Made by a program: the position numbers and the translations under genes. Shown piece after piece: positions 9,155-16,762 of a stretch of DNA of 64,000 nt (position 1 is its first letter; every line of letters starts with the position of its first letter). The notes beneath the pieces are model-generated. The model was not told where the DNA came from. It saw only the letters and a program-made list of their open reading frames with translations, and ran no database searches. Source of the stretch: an uncultured Prevotella sp. (GTDB lineage Bacteria; Bacteroidota; Bacteroidia; Bacteroidales; Bacteroidaceae); assembly GCA_905233985.1 (NCBI GenBank), contig CAJOFA010000009.1, positions 18,509 to 82,508 of the forward strand, read 5' to 3'.

Positions 9155-10768
9155 ATGAAACGTTATATCAAAAACATATTCCCCGCAGCAGCCATGCTGC
9201 TTGCAGTGGGCATGACATCATGCACCGGCGATTTGGATGTAACGCCTATCGACCCGAATCTCGTGCTGCTGGACAATAGCACCGTTGACAACTTGTTCAA
9301 CAAGTGCTATGGCAACTTAGGACTCGCTGGTAACAGCGGTGCTGACGGCGATTGCGACATCGCAGGTCTGGATGGTGGTACGACGGGACTCGTCCGCCAG
9401 ATGTGGAACACCAACGAGCTGACCACCGATGAGGCTATCTGCCGTTGGGGTGATGAGGGTATTTCTTCCTTCTGCTTCAACTCTTACGACGCCAGCCACC
9501 CAATGGCACGCGGTTACTACTATCGTCTGTATAACGGTATCACGCTCTGCAACCACTATCTCGACGTGGCTAGCGACTTTGATGCCCAGAAGACCGCAGA
9601 GGTTCGTTTCCTCCGTGCCCTTCAATATTATCTGGCTATGGACGCTTTCGGAAACATTCCTTTCCTGACGACCGTTTCTTCCGAAAAGGCTCCTCAGGCA
9701 TCCCGCCAGGAGATCTTCACTTTCATTGAGAAAGAGCTGAATGAGATTGAGCCGCTGTTGGCTGATGCTAAGGCCAAGAACTCCAGCGATGCCATGTACG
9801 GTCGAGCTGACAAGGCTGCTGCCTGGTTCCTGCTCATGCGTCTTTATCTGAACGCTGAGGTCTATACAGGTACTGCACAGTGGGCCAAGGCTGCTGAGTA
9901 TGCTCAGAAGATTATCAACTCTCCTTACAAGTTGAACACTGCATCAGTCGCTCCCTGGAGTGCCTATCAGATGCTCTTCCTGGGTGACAATGGCGAGAGT
10001 GCTGCTTCTAATGAGTGCATCTTCCCCGTATTAGGTGATGGTGCCACGACCACCAGCTACGGTTCTTTCTTCTTCCTGATGGCCAGCTGCTTCTCGGGCG
10101 ACATGTATGTTGACCCCACACAGCCCAATACGCTACCCAGCTCTAATGGCGCCTGGAATGGTAATCATGCACGTCCCGACCTCGTCAAGAAGTTCTTCCC
10201 CAACAATGATGCACCCAACGCGGAATCTTACAACATGACAACGGCAGCCGGTGATGACCGTGCTCTGCTCTGGGGTAAGGATCGTGATTTGAATTGCACC
10301 ACTGAGGAATTCACTGAAGGTTTCTCTGTTGCTAAGTTCGCTAACTTCCACAGTGACAAGAGCGCTATGCACAACAGCCAGTTCTCTGACGGCGACTTCT
10401 TCATGTTCCGTGTAGCAGAGGCTTATCTGACCTATGCAGAGGCAACTGCACGCCAGGCTGGCGGTGCGGCTACTGCTGAAGGCGTCAAGGCTATTAACGC
10501 ACTGCGTGCCCGTGCCCATGCAACCGAGAAGGGTGGTTATTCTATGGATGACATTCTCGATGAGTGGAGCCGTGAGTTCTACTTCGAGGGCCGTCGCCGT
10601 GTTGACCTCATCCGTCATGGAAAGTTTGGCGGCAACACCGGTTACAACTGGACATGGAAGGGTGGCGTCTATGGCGGCCGTAACTTCGAGGCTTACCGCA
10701 ATGTCTTTGCCATTCCTACGACAGACCTGACTGCTAACGAGAACCTGAAGCAGAATGAAGGGTACTAA
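9155..10768 (+). CDS. susD: SusD-like starch-binding outer-membrane lipoprotein
   Basis: A 537-residue surface lipoprotein that caps the SusC barrel and captures glycans. The lipobox ends at Cys23 (GMTSC). The protein has the alpha-helical SusD fold with the C-terminal family hallmark EFYFEGRRRVDLIRHGKF near residues 471-488. It follows susC by 21 nt. Confidence 0.94.
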   Translation: MKRYIKNIFPAAAMLLAVGMTSCTGDLDVTPIDPNLVLLDNSTVDNLFNKCYGNLGLAGNSGADGDCDIAGLDGGTTGLVRQMWNTNELTTDEAICRWGDEGISSFCFNSYDASHPMARGYYYRLYNGITLCNHYLDVASDFDAQKTAEVRFLRALQYYLAMDAFGNIPFLTTVSSEKAPQASRQEIFTFIEKELNEIEPLLADAKAKNSSDAMYGRADKAAAWFLLMRLYLNAEVYTGTAQWAKAAEYAQKIINSPYKLNTASVAPWSAYQMLFLGDNGESAASNECIFPVLGDGATTTSYGSFFFLMASCFSGDMYVDPTQPNTLPSSNGAWNGNHARPDLVKKFFPNNDAPNAESYNMTTAAGDDRALLWGKDRDLNCTTEEFTEGFSVAKFANFHSDKSAMHNSQFSDGDFFMFRVAEAYLTYAEATARQAGGAATAEGVKAINALRARAHATEKGGYSMDDILDEWSREFYFEGRRRVDLIRHGKFGGNTGYNWTWKGGVYGGRNFEAYRNVFAIPTTDLTANENLKQNEGY

Positions 10769-10771
10769 GGA

Positions 10772-10805
10772 GATTTAAGATGAAAGATTAAACATTAAAG
10801 ATTAA
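10772..10805. repeat. word repeat in the susE leader
   Basis: An A/T-rich repeated word (GATTTAAGATGAAAGATTAA and variants) fills the 41-nt gap between susD and the susE-like ATG. There is no inverted copy downstream. Confidence 0.5.
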
Positions 10806-10809
10806 TCGT

Positions 10810-11994
10810 ATGAAAAAGATATTAAAGTCAACCTTGCTGCTGCTGTGCGGTGTATGCTTCCTGACGGCATGTAGCGATGACAACGATTCGAACCCGACGG
10901 TGCTGAATCCGTCCACGTTCACCCTGAACACGCCAGCCTATGCTGCGGCCAATGTTGATTTGGCCTCAGGCGGCGAGATGCCTTTCACCTGGTCGCAACC
11001 CGACTATGGCTTCCCTGCTCCCGTGAACTATCAGTTGCAGGCTTCTCTTGACGGTAACTTCACCCACTCTTTGGCTGAGGCCGAAGCTGACGAGACCGGT
11101 GCAACGAAAGCTGACTATGCAACGCTCGATGCCGTCTTCAAGGAGGCAAAGGGTACTTTGAATCTCACCGACCTGGCTAAGGTCTTGCAGCAGATTGCCG
11201 GTTGGGCAGAGGATGCCGTTCCCGCAACACAGCCCGTCTATGTGCGTGCCACTGCTGCGGCTCCCGGTACCAGCACCATCTTCTCGAACGTGGTGAAGAT
11301 TCAGACTGTTCCCACGTATGTTGAACTGTCTGACGCTCCCATCGAGCTCTGGTGGCTCATTGGTTCCGACATTGCTGACGGCTCTTGGGGCTCTGACCTG
11401 GGTAAGAGCATCATCCCGATGCAGCCCATTGAGGGTGAGACTTACGACAAGAAGACTGGTCAGGGTAAGACACAGTGGGTTGGTTACCTTGCCGGCGGTG
11501 GCTTCAAGCTGAAGCAGTATCCCGACTCTTGGGACTTCCAGTGGGGTCAGGGCGACGCCTTCGGTCAGTTCGTTAAGAACGATGGCGGTTCGCGCGATAT
11601 TACCGTTCCTTCCGCTGGTTACTACACCGTGGTGCTGAACACCGCTACGGATGAGTTGGAGATTACACCTTGTGTTGACGTGCCTGCAGCCTTCTCTGGC
11701 ATGGCTATCTCAGGTTCGTTCAATGATTGGGGCGACACTCCGATGAACGCTTGCAGCGCTTCTGCCGATAACCACGACTGGTATGTGGTGCAGCACCTTG
11801 ACGAGGGAGCCGAGATTAAGATTAAGCAGGCTGACTCTTGGGACTACAATAGGGGTGGTACGTTCGTTACACAGCCCGACGGCATGTATGCCTTCGGTGT
11901 CGGTAACGGTGACAACCTCAAGATTACGGAGTCCGCTGACTACCTGATTATCTTCAACGACATCACGGGCTTCATCCGCTTTATCAAACAGTAA
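10810..11994 (+). CDS. susE: SusE-like starch-binding lipoprotein
   Basis: A 394-residue surface lipoprotein; the lipobox ends at Cys21 (FLTAC). An Ig-like N-terminal domain starts around NPSTFTLNTPAYAAANVDLA, as in SusE. Two carbohydrate-binding modules follow: about residues 180-285 (IELWWLIGSDIADGSWGSDL) and about 295-394 (SGMAISGSFNDWGD). SusE proteins bind starch at the cell surface but are not catalytic. The order after SusC and SusD and before a SusF-like gene matches the Bacteroides sus operon. The naming is by position and architecture; sequence identity to Bacteroides SusE cannot be measured here. Confidence 0.85.
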   Translation: MKKILKSTLLLLCGVCFLTACSDDNDSNPTVLNPSTFTLNTPAYAAANVDLASGGEMPFTWSQPDYGFPAPVNYQLQASLDGNFTHSLAEAEADETGATKADYATLDAVFKEAKGTLNLTDLAKVLQQIAGWAEDAVPATQPVYVRATAAAPGTSTIFSNVVKIQTVPTYVELSDAPIELWWLIGSDIADGSWGSDLGKSIIPMQPIEGETYDKKTGQGKTQWVGYLAGGGFKLKQYPDSWDFQWGQGDAFGQFVKNDGGSRDITVPSAGYYTVVLNTATDELEITPCVDVPAAFSGMAISGSFNDWGDTPMNACSASADNHDWYVVQHLDEGAEIKIKQADSWDYNRGGTFVTQPDGMYAFGVGNGDNLKITESADYLIIFNDITGFIRFIKQ

Positions 11995-12017
11995 TTAACG
12001 CTAAAAAGAATACTATT

Positions 12018-13427
12018 ATGATGAAGAAAATATTATTCGGACTGACATTGGTTGCAGCTCTGGCATCATGCACAGAGGACTATACCGATTGGGCACAGCC
12101 ACAGCACAACGACCCTGACTCTACAGCGGCTCAGACCGTAGAGGTCAGCGTTGGTGCTGCTCCCGACGTGGACTATGCCACACTGACGGCTGACAGCGTT
12201 CAGCTGTTTGTTCCCACCGTTGCCGCCAGCGATGCCACGGCCACTACTACTTATAAGGTAATGCTTTGGAATGACGATGGAAATACCTACGCAGAAATGA
12301 CTGCTGACGCCCAAGGTCGTGTTAAGGCAGATGAACTGAAAACTGCTGTTGAGATCTTGTTCGGCAAGAAGCCTGTCAAACATGCCATTGCTATGGATAT
12401 CACGTCCTATACTGTTGTTGACGGCCAGACGATAGCTAATGTTGCCAAGTCAACCATTGGTATCACGCTCTCCGCTCCGTTTATCGACAGTGGCTACTGG
12501 CTCACTGGTGACATGGCCGGATGGAACAAGGAAGGTGCACTTGCCTTCAATCACTTAGGTGATGGCGATGTCTATGACTATCCCGAGTTCCAAATTGTCT
12601 TCTCTACCTCAGCTGACAACCAGTATTGGAAGATTATCCCGCAGGGTAATTATGACAATGACTTCTGGGCAGGCGGTGAGACTGGTGTACTGGGTGTTGC
12701 TGTCGATGGTGACACTAAAATGGAGGGTAACCTGACTACAGACAATCCTGGTGCTGGTAAGATTGAGCAGGCTGGTATCTATCGCATGACCATCAACATG
12801 ATGGACTACACCTACAAGATTGAGAAGATGGAGTTTGCACAGTTTGTCTATTTCATCGGTGCAACTGATGGCTGGTCTGCTGCTGAGCAAAAGCTGGAGT
12901 CACCCAACTTCGACGGTGTCTATACCGGCTACGTCTATTGTGCTGACCCGAACGGCTGGGGCAATGAGTTCAAGTTCCAGCGTGTGGCTGGCTCTTGGGA
13001 CAACGAGATTAACAGCGGCACCTTCACGGGCGGCATCAGCGGCGACTTTGCCGATGGTGGCGGCAACATCAAGGCCACGGCCGGCGAGGGCGTGTACTTC
13101 GTCGAGATGAACCTTGCTGCTGGCACACTGAAGGCCACCCGCATCGTTAACATGAACCTCGTGGGCGACTTCAACGGCTGGAACCAGGCCGACGATGCCC
13201 AGCAGATGACGTGGAACGCTACGGACTTCTGCTTCGAAATTACCGGTGCCGGCGTGACAGCTAACGGATGGAAGTTCACGGCTAACAACGACTGGGGCAT
13301 CAACCTCGGCGGTGAAAGCATTGACAATCTCGTTGCCAACGGTGCCAACCTCACCGCAGTCGGTACGACCATCAAACTCTATCCGACGCGCAAGACCTCG
13401 GATAAGATCTTCTGCACGGTAGAGTAA
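12018..13427 (+). CDS. susF: SusF-like starch-binding lipoprotein
   Basis: A 469-residue surface lipoprotein with lipobox Cys18 (LASC). After an N-terminal domain come three similar modules, each opening with a Gly-Asp/Ala-Trp motif: SGYWLTGDMAGWNKEG (about residues 158-173), FVYFIGATDGWSAAEQ (about 275-290) and MNLVGDFNGWNQADD (about 379-393). Three tandem starch-binding modules are the SusF layout, against two in SusE. It is the last gene of the operon and is followed by a strong terminator. Starch binding at the surface is the expected role. Confidence 0.85.
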   Translation: MMKKILFGLTLVAALASCTEDYTDWAQPQHNDPDSTAAQTVEVSVGAAPDVDYATLTADSVQLFVPTVAASDATATTTYKVMLWNDDGNTYAEMTADAQGRVKADELKTAVEILFGKKPVKHAIAMDITSYTVVDGQTIANVAKSTIGITLSAPFIDSGYWLTGDMAGWNKEGALAFNHLGDGDVYDYPEFQIVFSTSADNQYWKIIPQGNYDNDFWAGGETGVLGVAVDGDTKMEGNLTTDNPGAGKIEQAGIYRMTINMMDYTYKIEKMEFAQFVYFIGATDGWSAAEQKLESPNFDGVYTGYVYCADPNGWGNEFKFQRVAGSWDNEINSGTFTGGISGDFADGGGNIKATAGEGVYFVEMNLAAGTLKATRIVNMNLVGDFNGWNQADDAQQMTWNATDFCFEITGAGVTANGWKFTANNDWGINLGGESIDNLVANGANLTAVGTTIKLYPTRKTSDKIFCTVE

Positions 13428-13475
13428 TCTCCTGCCCTGTTCCTCCTCGAATGTGAGGGACAGAGCCATAGCATA

Positions 13476-13508
13476 AGAGGATGCGCCAATAGGTGCATCC
13501 TCTTTTTG
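13476..13508 (+). terminator. intrinsic terminator of the susCDEF operon
   Basis: AAGAGGATGC (13476-13485) pairs perfectly with GCATCCTCTT (13496-13505) around a 10-nt loop, and the stem runs into a T tract. It lies 49 nt past the susF-like stop. Confidence 0.88.
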
Positions 13509-13537
13509 TACTAACCGATAACTTTTTTGGGGGGTCC

Positions 13538-14221
13538 TTACTGGTTGTGCACGAACAGGTCGCCATAAGGACCTGTGGTGGTGGCGATGTACGGCTTGAG
13601 GTCGATGTCACCCTCTTCGGGATTGAGGATGACGCCACGGAAGTTCATGTTATAGCGCTTGCCGCAGACAGTACAGGTGGCTATGCCGTCGCTGCCCATC
13701 GTCAGCCGATACTTGGGGTTATAGGCGCTGTTGTGCTTGCGAACGCAGTTGGGGCATTGCTGGTCGTAGGCAGTAAAACCACCGTTGGGAGAATCGTTGA
13801 GAGACTGGAAACCTACAATGATGCCGTTGTTCATGCCCAATACGAAGTGTGCCTTCGTCTCCAGTGCCGTCTCACGCTGACGCGAAGACCCGCCATTGCT
13901 GTTCTGGAAGTTCAGATAGATATTGCTACCCTCCTGCGATTCGCTGATGAGGCAGAAGATGCCACGGGCATAGGGGTTCATGGCCTCCGCCAGCGTCTGG
14001 TCAAGATAGTAGGCATTATGGTAGAGAATGTAACACGGCTGATTGTTGTACTCGCTCTCGCCATTACAGGAGGTAAAAATGAAGAATGAAGAATGAAGAA
14101 TGAAGAATGAAAAGATAAGAACAATAGAATGAAGTATCTGCTGCCGCCACGAAGTATGACGACTCAAGGGGATTACTTTAAACGCTTTATTGATAGTGGT
14201 AGCAAATTCTTCATTCTTCAT
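13538..14221 (-). CDS. lipoprotein with a Rieske-like, all-cysteine C-terminal domain
   Basis: A predicted lipoprotein of up to 227 residues. A hydrophobic core SFFILHSSFFIFTSC ends in a lipobox, and the mature part begins CNGESEYNNQ. The C-terminal half resembles a Rieske fold in spacing (FTAYDQQCPNC, then CTVCGKRYNMNFRGVILNP and DLKPY), but the histidines of the two Rieske motifs appear replaced by cysteine, giving four Cys ligands. It may therefore bind zinc or a different iron centre; this is inference. The start is uncertain: ATG at 14221 gives an unusually long charged n-region, and an in-frame TTG further in (MSRHTSWRQQ) gives a normal signal peptide. The core is encoded by a 7-nt repeat mirrored upstream of the start. 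Confidence 0.65.
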   Translation of the reverse strand: MKNEEFATTINKAFKVIPLSRHTSWRQQILHSIVLIFSFFILHSSFFIFTSCNGESEYNNQPCYILYHNAYYLDQTLAEAMNPYARGIFCLISESQEGSNIYLNFQNSNGGSSRQRETALETKAHFVLGMNNGIIVGFQSLNDSPNGGFTAYDQQCPNCVRKHNSAYNPKYRLTMGSDGIATCTVCGKRYNMNFRGVILNPEEGDIDLKPYIATTTGPYGDLFVHNQ

Positions 14222-14243
14222 TCTTCATTCTTCATTCTTCATT
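14077..14243. repeat. inverted 7-nt word repeat around a gene start
   Basis: (GAAGAAT)n at 14077-14112 and its inverted copy (ATTCTTC)n at 14206-14243. One arm encodes the lipoprotein signal-peptide core. The other spans its upstream ATG and the last codons and TGA stop of argH (14232). Confidence 0.85.
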
Positions 14244-15575
14244 TAATAGTTTCTCTTCCGCTTCTTTCACGCGTTCGAAATGGAAACCGTCAAGCACGGT
14301 GCCCATCAGTGCCTCGATGCGGTCGTTGCATAGGTTGCCGATGCTGCCCTCGTGGGTGTGATAGATCTGTTTGTCGGGCGTGAACTGTCCTGCCTCAATG
14401 TCAAGGCTCACCTTCTTGTAGGCATCGCGGAAGGGCATGCCCTCCGCAGCAAGGCGGTTCACTTCTTCAACAGAGAAGATGGGGTCGTACATGGGGTTGT
14501 CAAGGATGTCCTCGCGCACCTCCATCTTGTTGATGATATAGGCCGTCATCTGGAGACAATCTTTCAGCTCGTCGAAGGCAGGCAGGAACACCTCCTTGAT
14601 AATTTGCAAGTCGCGGAAGTAGCCTGTAGGCAGGTTGTTCATGATGAGTGTTACCTGCTGCGGCAGGGCCTGTAGCTTGTTGCACTTCGCCCGTATGAGT
14701 TCGAAGACATCGGGATTCTTCTTGTGGGGCATGATGCTGCTACCCGTCGTACACTCCTTTGGCAACTTCACGAACGAGAAGTTCTGGGAGTTGAACAGAC
14801 AGGCGTCGAACGCCATCTTGCTCAGCGTGCCGGCGATGGTAGCCATAGCGAAGGCAACGTTACGCTCCGTCTTGCCGCGTCCCATCTGGGCATAGACCAC
14901 GTTATAGTCCATAGTGTCAAAGCCTAGCAGGTCGGTGGTCATCTGACGGTTCAGCGGGAAACTGGAGCCGTAGCCTGCTGCCGAACCCAAGGGGTTTCGG
15001 TTGGTCATCTTATAGGCAGCCTGTAAGAACAGCATATCGTCGCACAGGCTCTCGGCATAGGCCCCGAACCACAGTCCGAAGGAACTGGGCATGGCTACCT
15101 GCAGATGCGTGTAGCCTGGCATCAGCACGTCCTTATACTGGTTGCTCTTCTGGATGAGTTCGTCAAACAGCGTCTTCACACCGTCAGCCACCACCATCAG
15201 CTCATGGCGTGTAAACAGCTTCAGGTCCACGAGCACCTGGTCGTTGCGTGAACGGCCCGAGTGAATCTTCTTGCCCATGTCGCCGAGGCTCCGCGTAAGC
15301 ATCAGCTCCACCTGTGAGTGTACGTCCTCGATGCCTTCCTCAATGACAAACTCGCCTCGCTCTGCCGTCTGGTAGATGCGGCGCAGCTCTGCCAACAGCG
15401 CTGGCAGCTCGTCCTTGCCGATGAGTCCAATGCTTTCGAGCATGGTGATATGAGCCATAGAGCCCAGCACGTCGTACTTGGCCAGATAGAGGTCCATCTC
15501 ACGGTCACGACCGACAGTGAAGCGTTCTATCTCCTTGTTAATCTCGTAGTTCTTTTCCCAAAGCTTCTGTGCCAT
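14232..15575 (-). CDS. argH: argininosuccinate lyase
   Basis: Final enzyme of arginine biosynthesis, splitting argininosuccinate into arginine and fumarate in the cytoplasm. Its 447 residues are close to family length. The superfamily signature GSSIMPHKKNPDVFELIRAK carries the catalytic serine loop, and HSGRSRNDQV (about residues 102-111) is the ASL-specific motif. The start ATG at 15575 lies 14 nt after the upstream SRPBCC gene. The last residues (NEE) and the stop codon come from the GAAGAAT repeat, so the native C-terminus was probably near EEKLL and the repeat has taken over termination. Confidence 0.96.
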   Translation of the reverse strand: MAQKLWEKNYEINKEIERFTVGRDREMDLYLAKYDVLGSMAHITMLESIGLIGKDELPALLAELRRIYQTAERGEFVIEEGIEDVHSQVELMLTRSLGDMGKKIHSGRSRNDQVLVDLKLFTRHELMVVADGVKTLFDELIQKSNQYKDVLMPGYTHLQVAMPSSFGLWFGAYAESLCDDMLFLQAAYKMTNRNPLGSAAGYGSSFPLNRQMTTDLLGFDTMDYNVVYAQMGRGKTERNVAFAMATIAGTLSKMAFDACLFNSQNFSFVKLPKECTTGSSIMPHKKNPDVFELIRAKCNKLQALPQQVTLIMNNLPTGYFRDLQIIKEVFLPAFDELKDCLQMTAYIINKMEVREDILDNPMYDPIFSVEEVNRLAAEGMPFRDAYKKVSLDIEAGQFTPDKQIYHTHEGSIGNLCNDRIEALMGTVLDGFHFERVKEAEEKLLNEE

Positions 15576-15589
15576 AAGTTCGCTGTTAT

Positions 15590-16003
15590 TTACTCATACT
15601 TGATTTGTGCCAGGGCATCGGCAATCTTCTCCAGTCCGTCTTCCAGCGGTCCGCTTACCATGCCTTTGAGCATGAAGGGGATGTCAGCCTTCAGTGTGAG
15701 TTTCATCTTGCTCGTCGTCTCCGTGACGGGCAGCACCTGAATCCACAGGTTGAAGGGAAGCGGCGACTGTGCCGTCTCGAACTTGACACACTTAGGCTCC
15801 TCACGTTCGCAGATGCGCAGCGTGATGAGTCCCACAGGGTCCACACGCACGGTGACGCTGTCGGTGTCGAACGTAAATTCTTTGACTTTATCCTCGGGCA
15901 CACGGTCCTTTACCTTCTCCAGATTGTTCAGGTCGCTCAGGTTCCGATAGACGGCAGCCTGGGGATAAGGTATTTGCTTAACGCTACTCTCAAACTTTGT
16001 CAT
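15590..16003 (-). CDS. SRPBCC/START-fold protein of unknown ligand
   Basis: A 137-residue protein with the SRPBCC (polyketide cyclase/START-like) pattern: VYRNLSDLNNLEKVKDRVPE early, beta strands ending in a long C-terminal helix MLKGMVSGPLEDGLEKIADA. I used the ATG at 16003, which overlaps the pyrE stop as ATGA and is preceded by AGGAGGG; upstream in-frame codons lie inside pyrE. Coupling to pyrE suggests co-expression. The ligand and role are unknown. Confidence 0.78.
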   Translation of the reverse strand: MTKFESSVKQIPYPQAAVYRNLSDLNNLEKVKDRVPEDKVKEFTFDTDSVTVRVDPVGLITLRICEREEPKCVKFETAQSPLPFNLWIQVLPVTETTSKMKLTLKADIPFMLKGMVSGPLEDGLEKIADALAQIKYE

Positions 16004-16650
16004 ACTTTCCACCCTCCTGGGTTCTTTCTCCATTCTGTTAATACTTCTATTTCTTCGGGCTTGATGTAGCCAGTGGCAGCTGCCTGTTCCAGTACGGCAT
16101 TGTAGTCGCTTAGCGTGATGAGCTTGACATTAGCTTCGCGGAAAGCCTCCTCCGCTACGGGGAAGCCGTAGGTGAACGACGCCACCATGCCAACCACTTC
16201 AACACCATAAGCACGCAGGGCCGCCACAGTCTTCAGGCTGCTGCCGCCAGTACTGATGAGGTCTTCGACAACGACAACTTTGGCGCCTTGTTTCAACTCA
16301 CCCTCCACCTGGTTACCCATGCCGTGGTCTTTCGGCTTCGGACGTACATAAGCATAGGGCAGTCCCAGCTCGTCGGCAACCAACGCCCCTTGTGCAATGG
16401 CTCCCGTAGCCACACCTGCCACAGCCTCAGCCTCGGGAAAGTGCTGCTGAATGGCGTGACACAGCTCCAGTTTGACAAACGACCGCACCTCAGCATGACC
16501 CAGCGTCTTGCGATTGTCGGTATAGATGGGTGACTTCCAGCCGCTGGCCCATGTGAAGGGTTCCTGTGGCTGCAGCTTGATGGCTTTGATGTCCATCAGC
16601 TTCTGTGCAAAGAGTTTCTTGATGGTATCCATATCTTTGTCTTGTGACAT
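16000..16650 (-). CDS. pyrE: orotate phosphoribosyltransferase
   Basis: Joins orotate and PRPP to give OMP in pyrimidine synthesis. It has 216 residues with the PRPP-binding motif VVVVEDLISTGGSS. The ATG at 16650 opens MSQDKDMDTIKKLF; a -7-like element TACCTTCG at 16659-16666 would put the transcript start almost at the ATG. The stop overlaps the SRPBCC start by 4 nt, and argH follows, making a small biosynthetic operon. Confidence 0.95.
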   Translation of the reverse strand: MSQDKDMDTIKKLFAQKLMDIKAIKLQPQEPFTWASGWKSPIYTDNRKTLGHAEVRSFVKLELCHAIQQHFPEAEAVAGVATGAIAQGALVADELGLPYAYVRPKPKDHGMGNQVEGELKQGAKVVVVEDLISTGGSSLKTVAALRAYGVEVVGMVASFTYGFPVAEEAFREANVKLITLSDYNAVLEQAAATGYIKPEEIEVLTEWRKNPGGWKV

Positions 16651-16658
16651 TTAGGCTG

Positions 16659-16666
16659 CGAAGGTA
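16659..16666 (-). promoter_or_regulatory. -7-like element of pyrE
   Basis: TACCTTCG (one base off TAnnTTTG) ends 8 nt before the pyrE ATG, implying a very short or absent leader. Confidence 0.45.
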
Positions 16667-16671
16667 CAATA

Positions 16672-16710
16672 AAAAATGAAGAATGAAGAATGAAGAGTGA
16701 AGAATTTGCT
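16672..16710. repeat. GAAGAAT word repeat upstream of pyrE
   Basis: Five near-copies of GAAGAAT or GAAGAGT ending in GAATTTGCT. The reverse complement begins AGCAAATTCTTCA, as do the copies at 14201 and 58030. It lies between the pyrE promoter and the sensor-kinase stop. Confidence 0.7.
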
Positions 16711-16762
16711 ATCGTTCCCCGTTTTTTTAACTTTTAGCCCCTCGTCCGTAATATTTCATCCT

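Noticed and set aside
12900..13469. Minus-strand frame opposite the susF-like gene
   Set aside because: It overlaps the well-supported starch-binding modules and lacks recognisable domains.
14077..14243. CRISPR-like or VNTR array
   Set aside because: Units are 7 nt, contiguous and without unique spacers; no cas genes are near.
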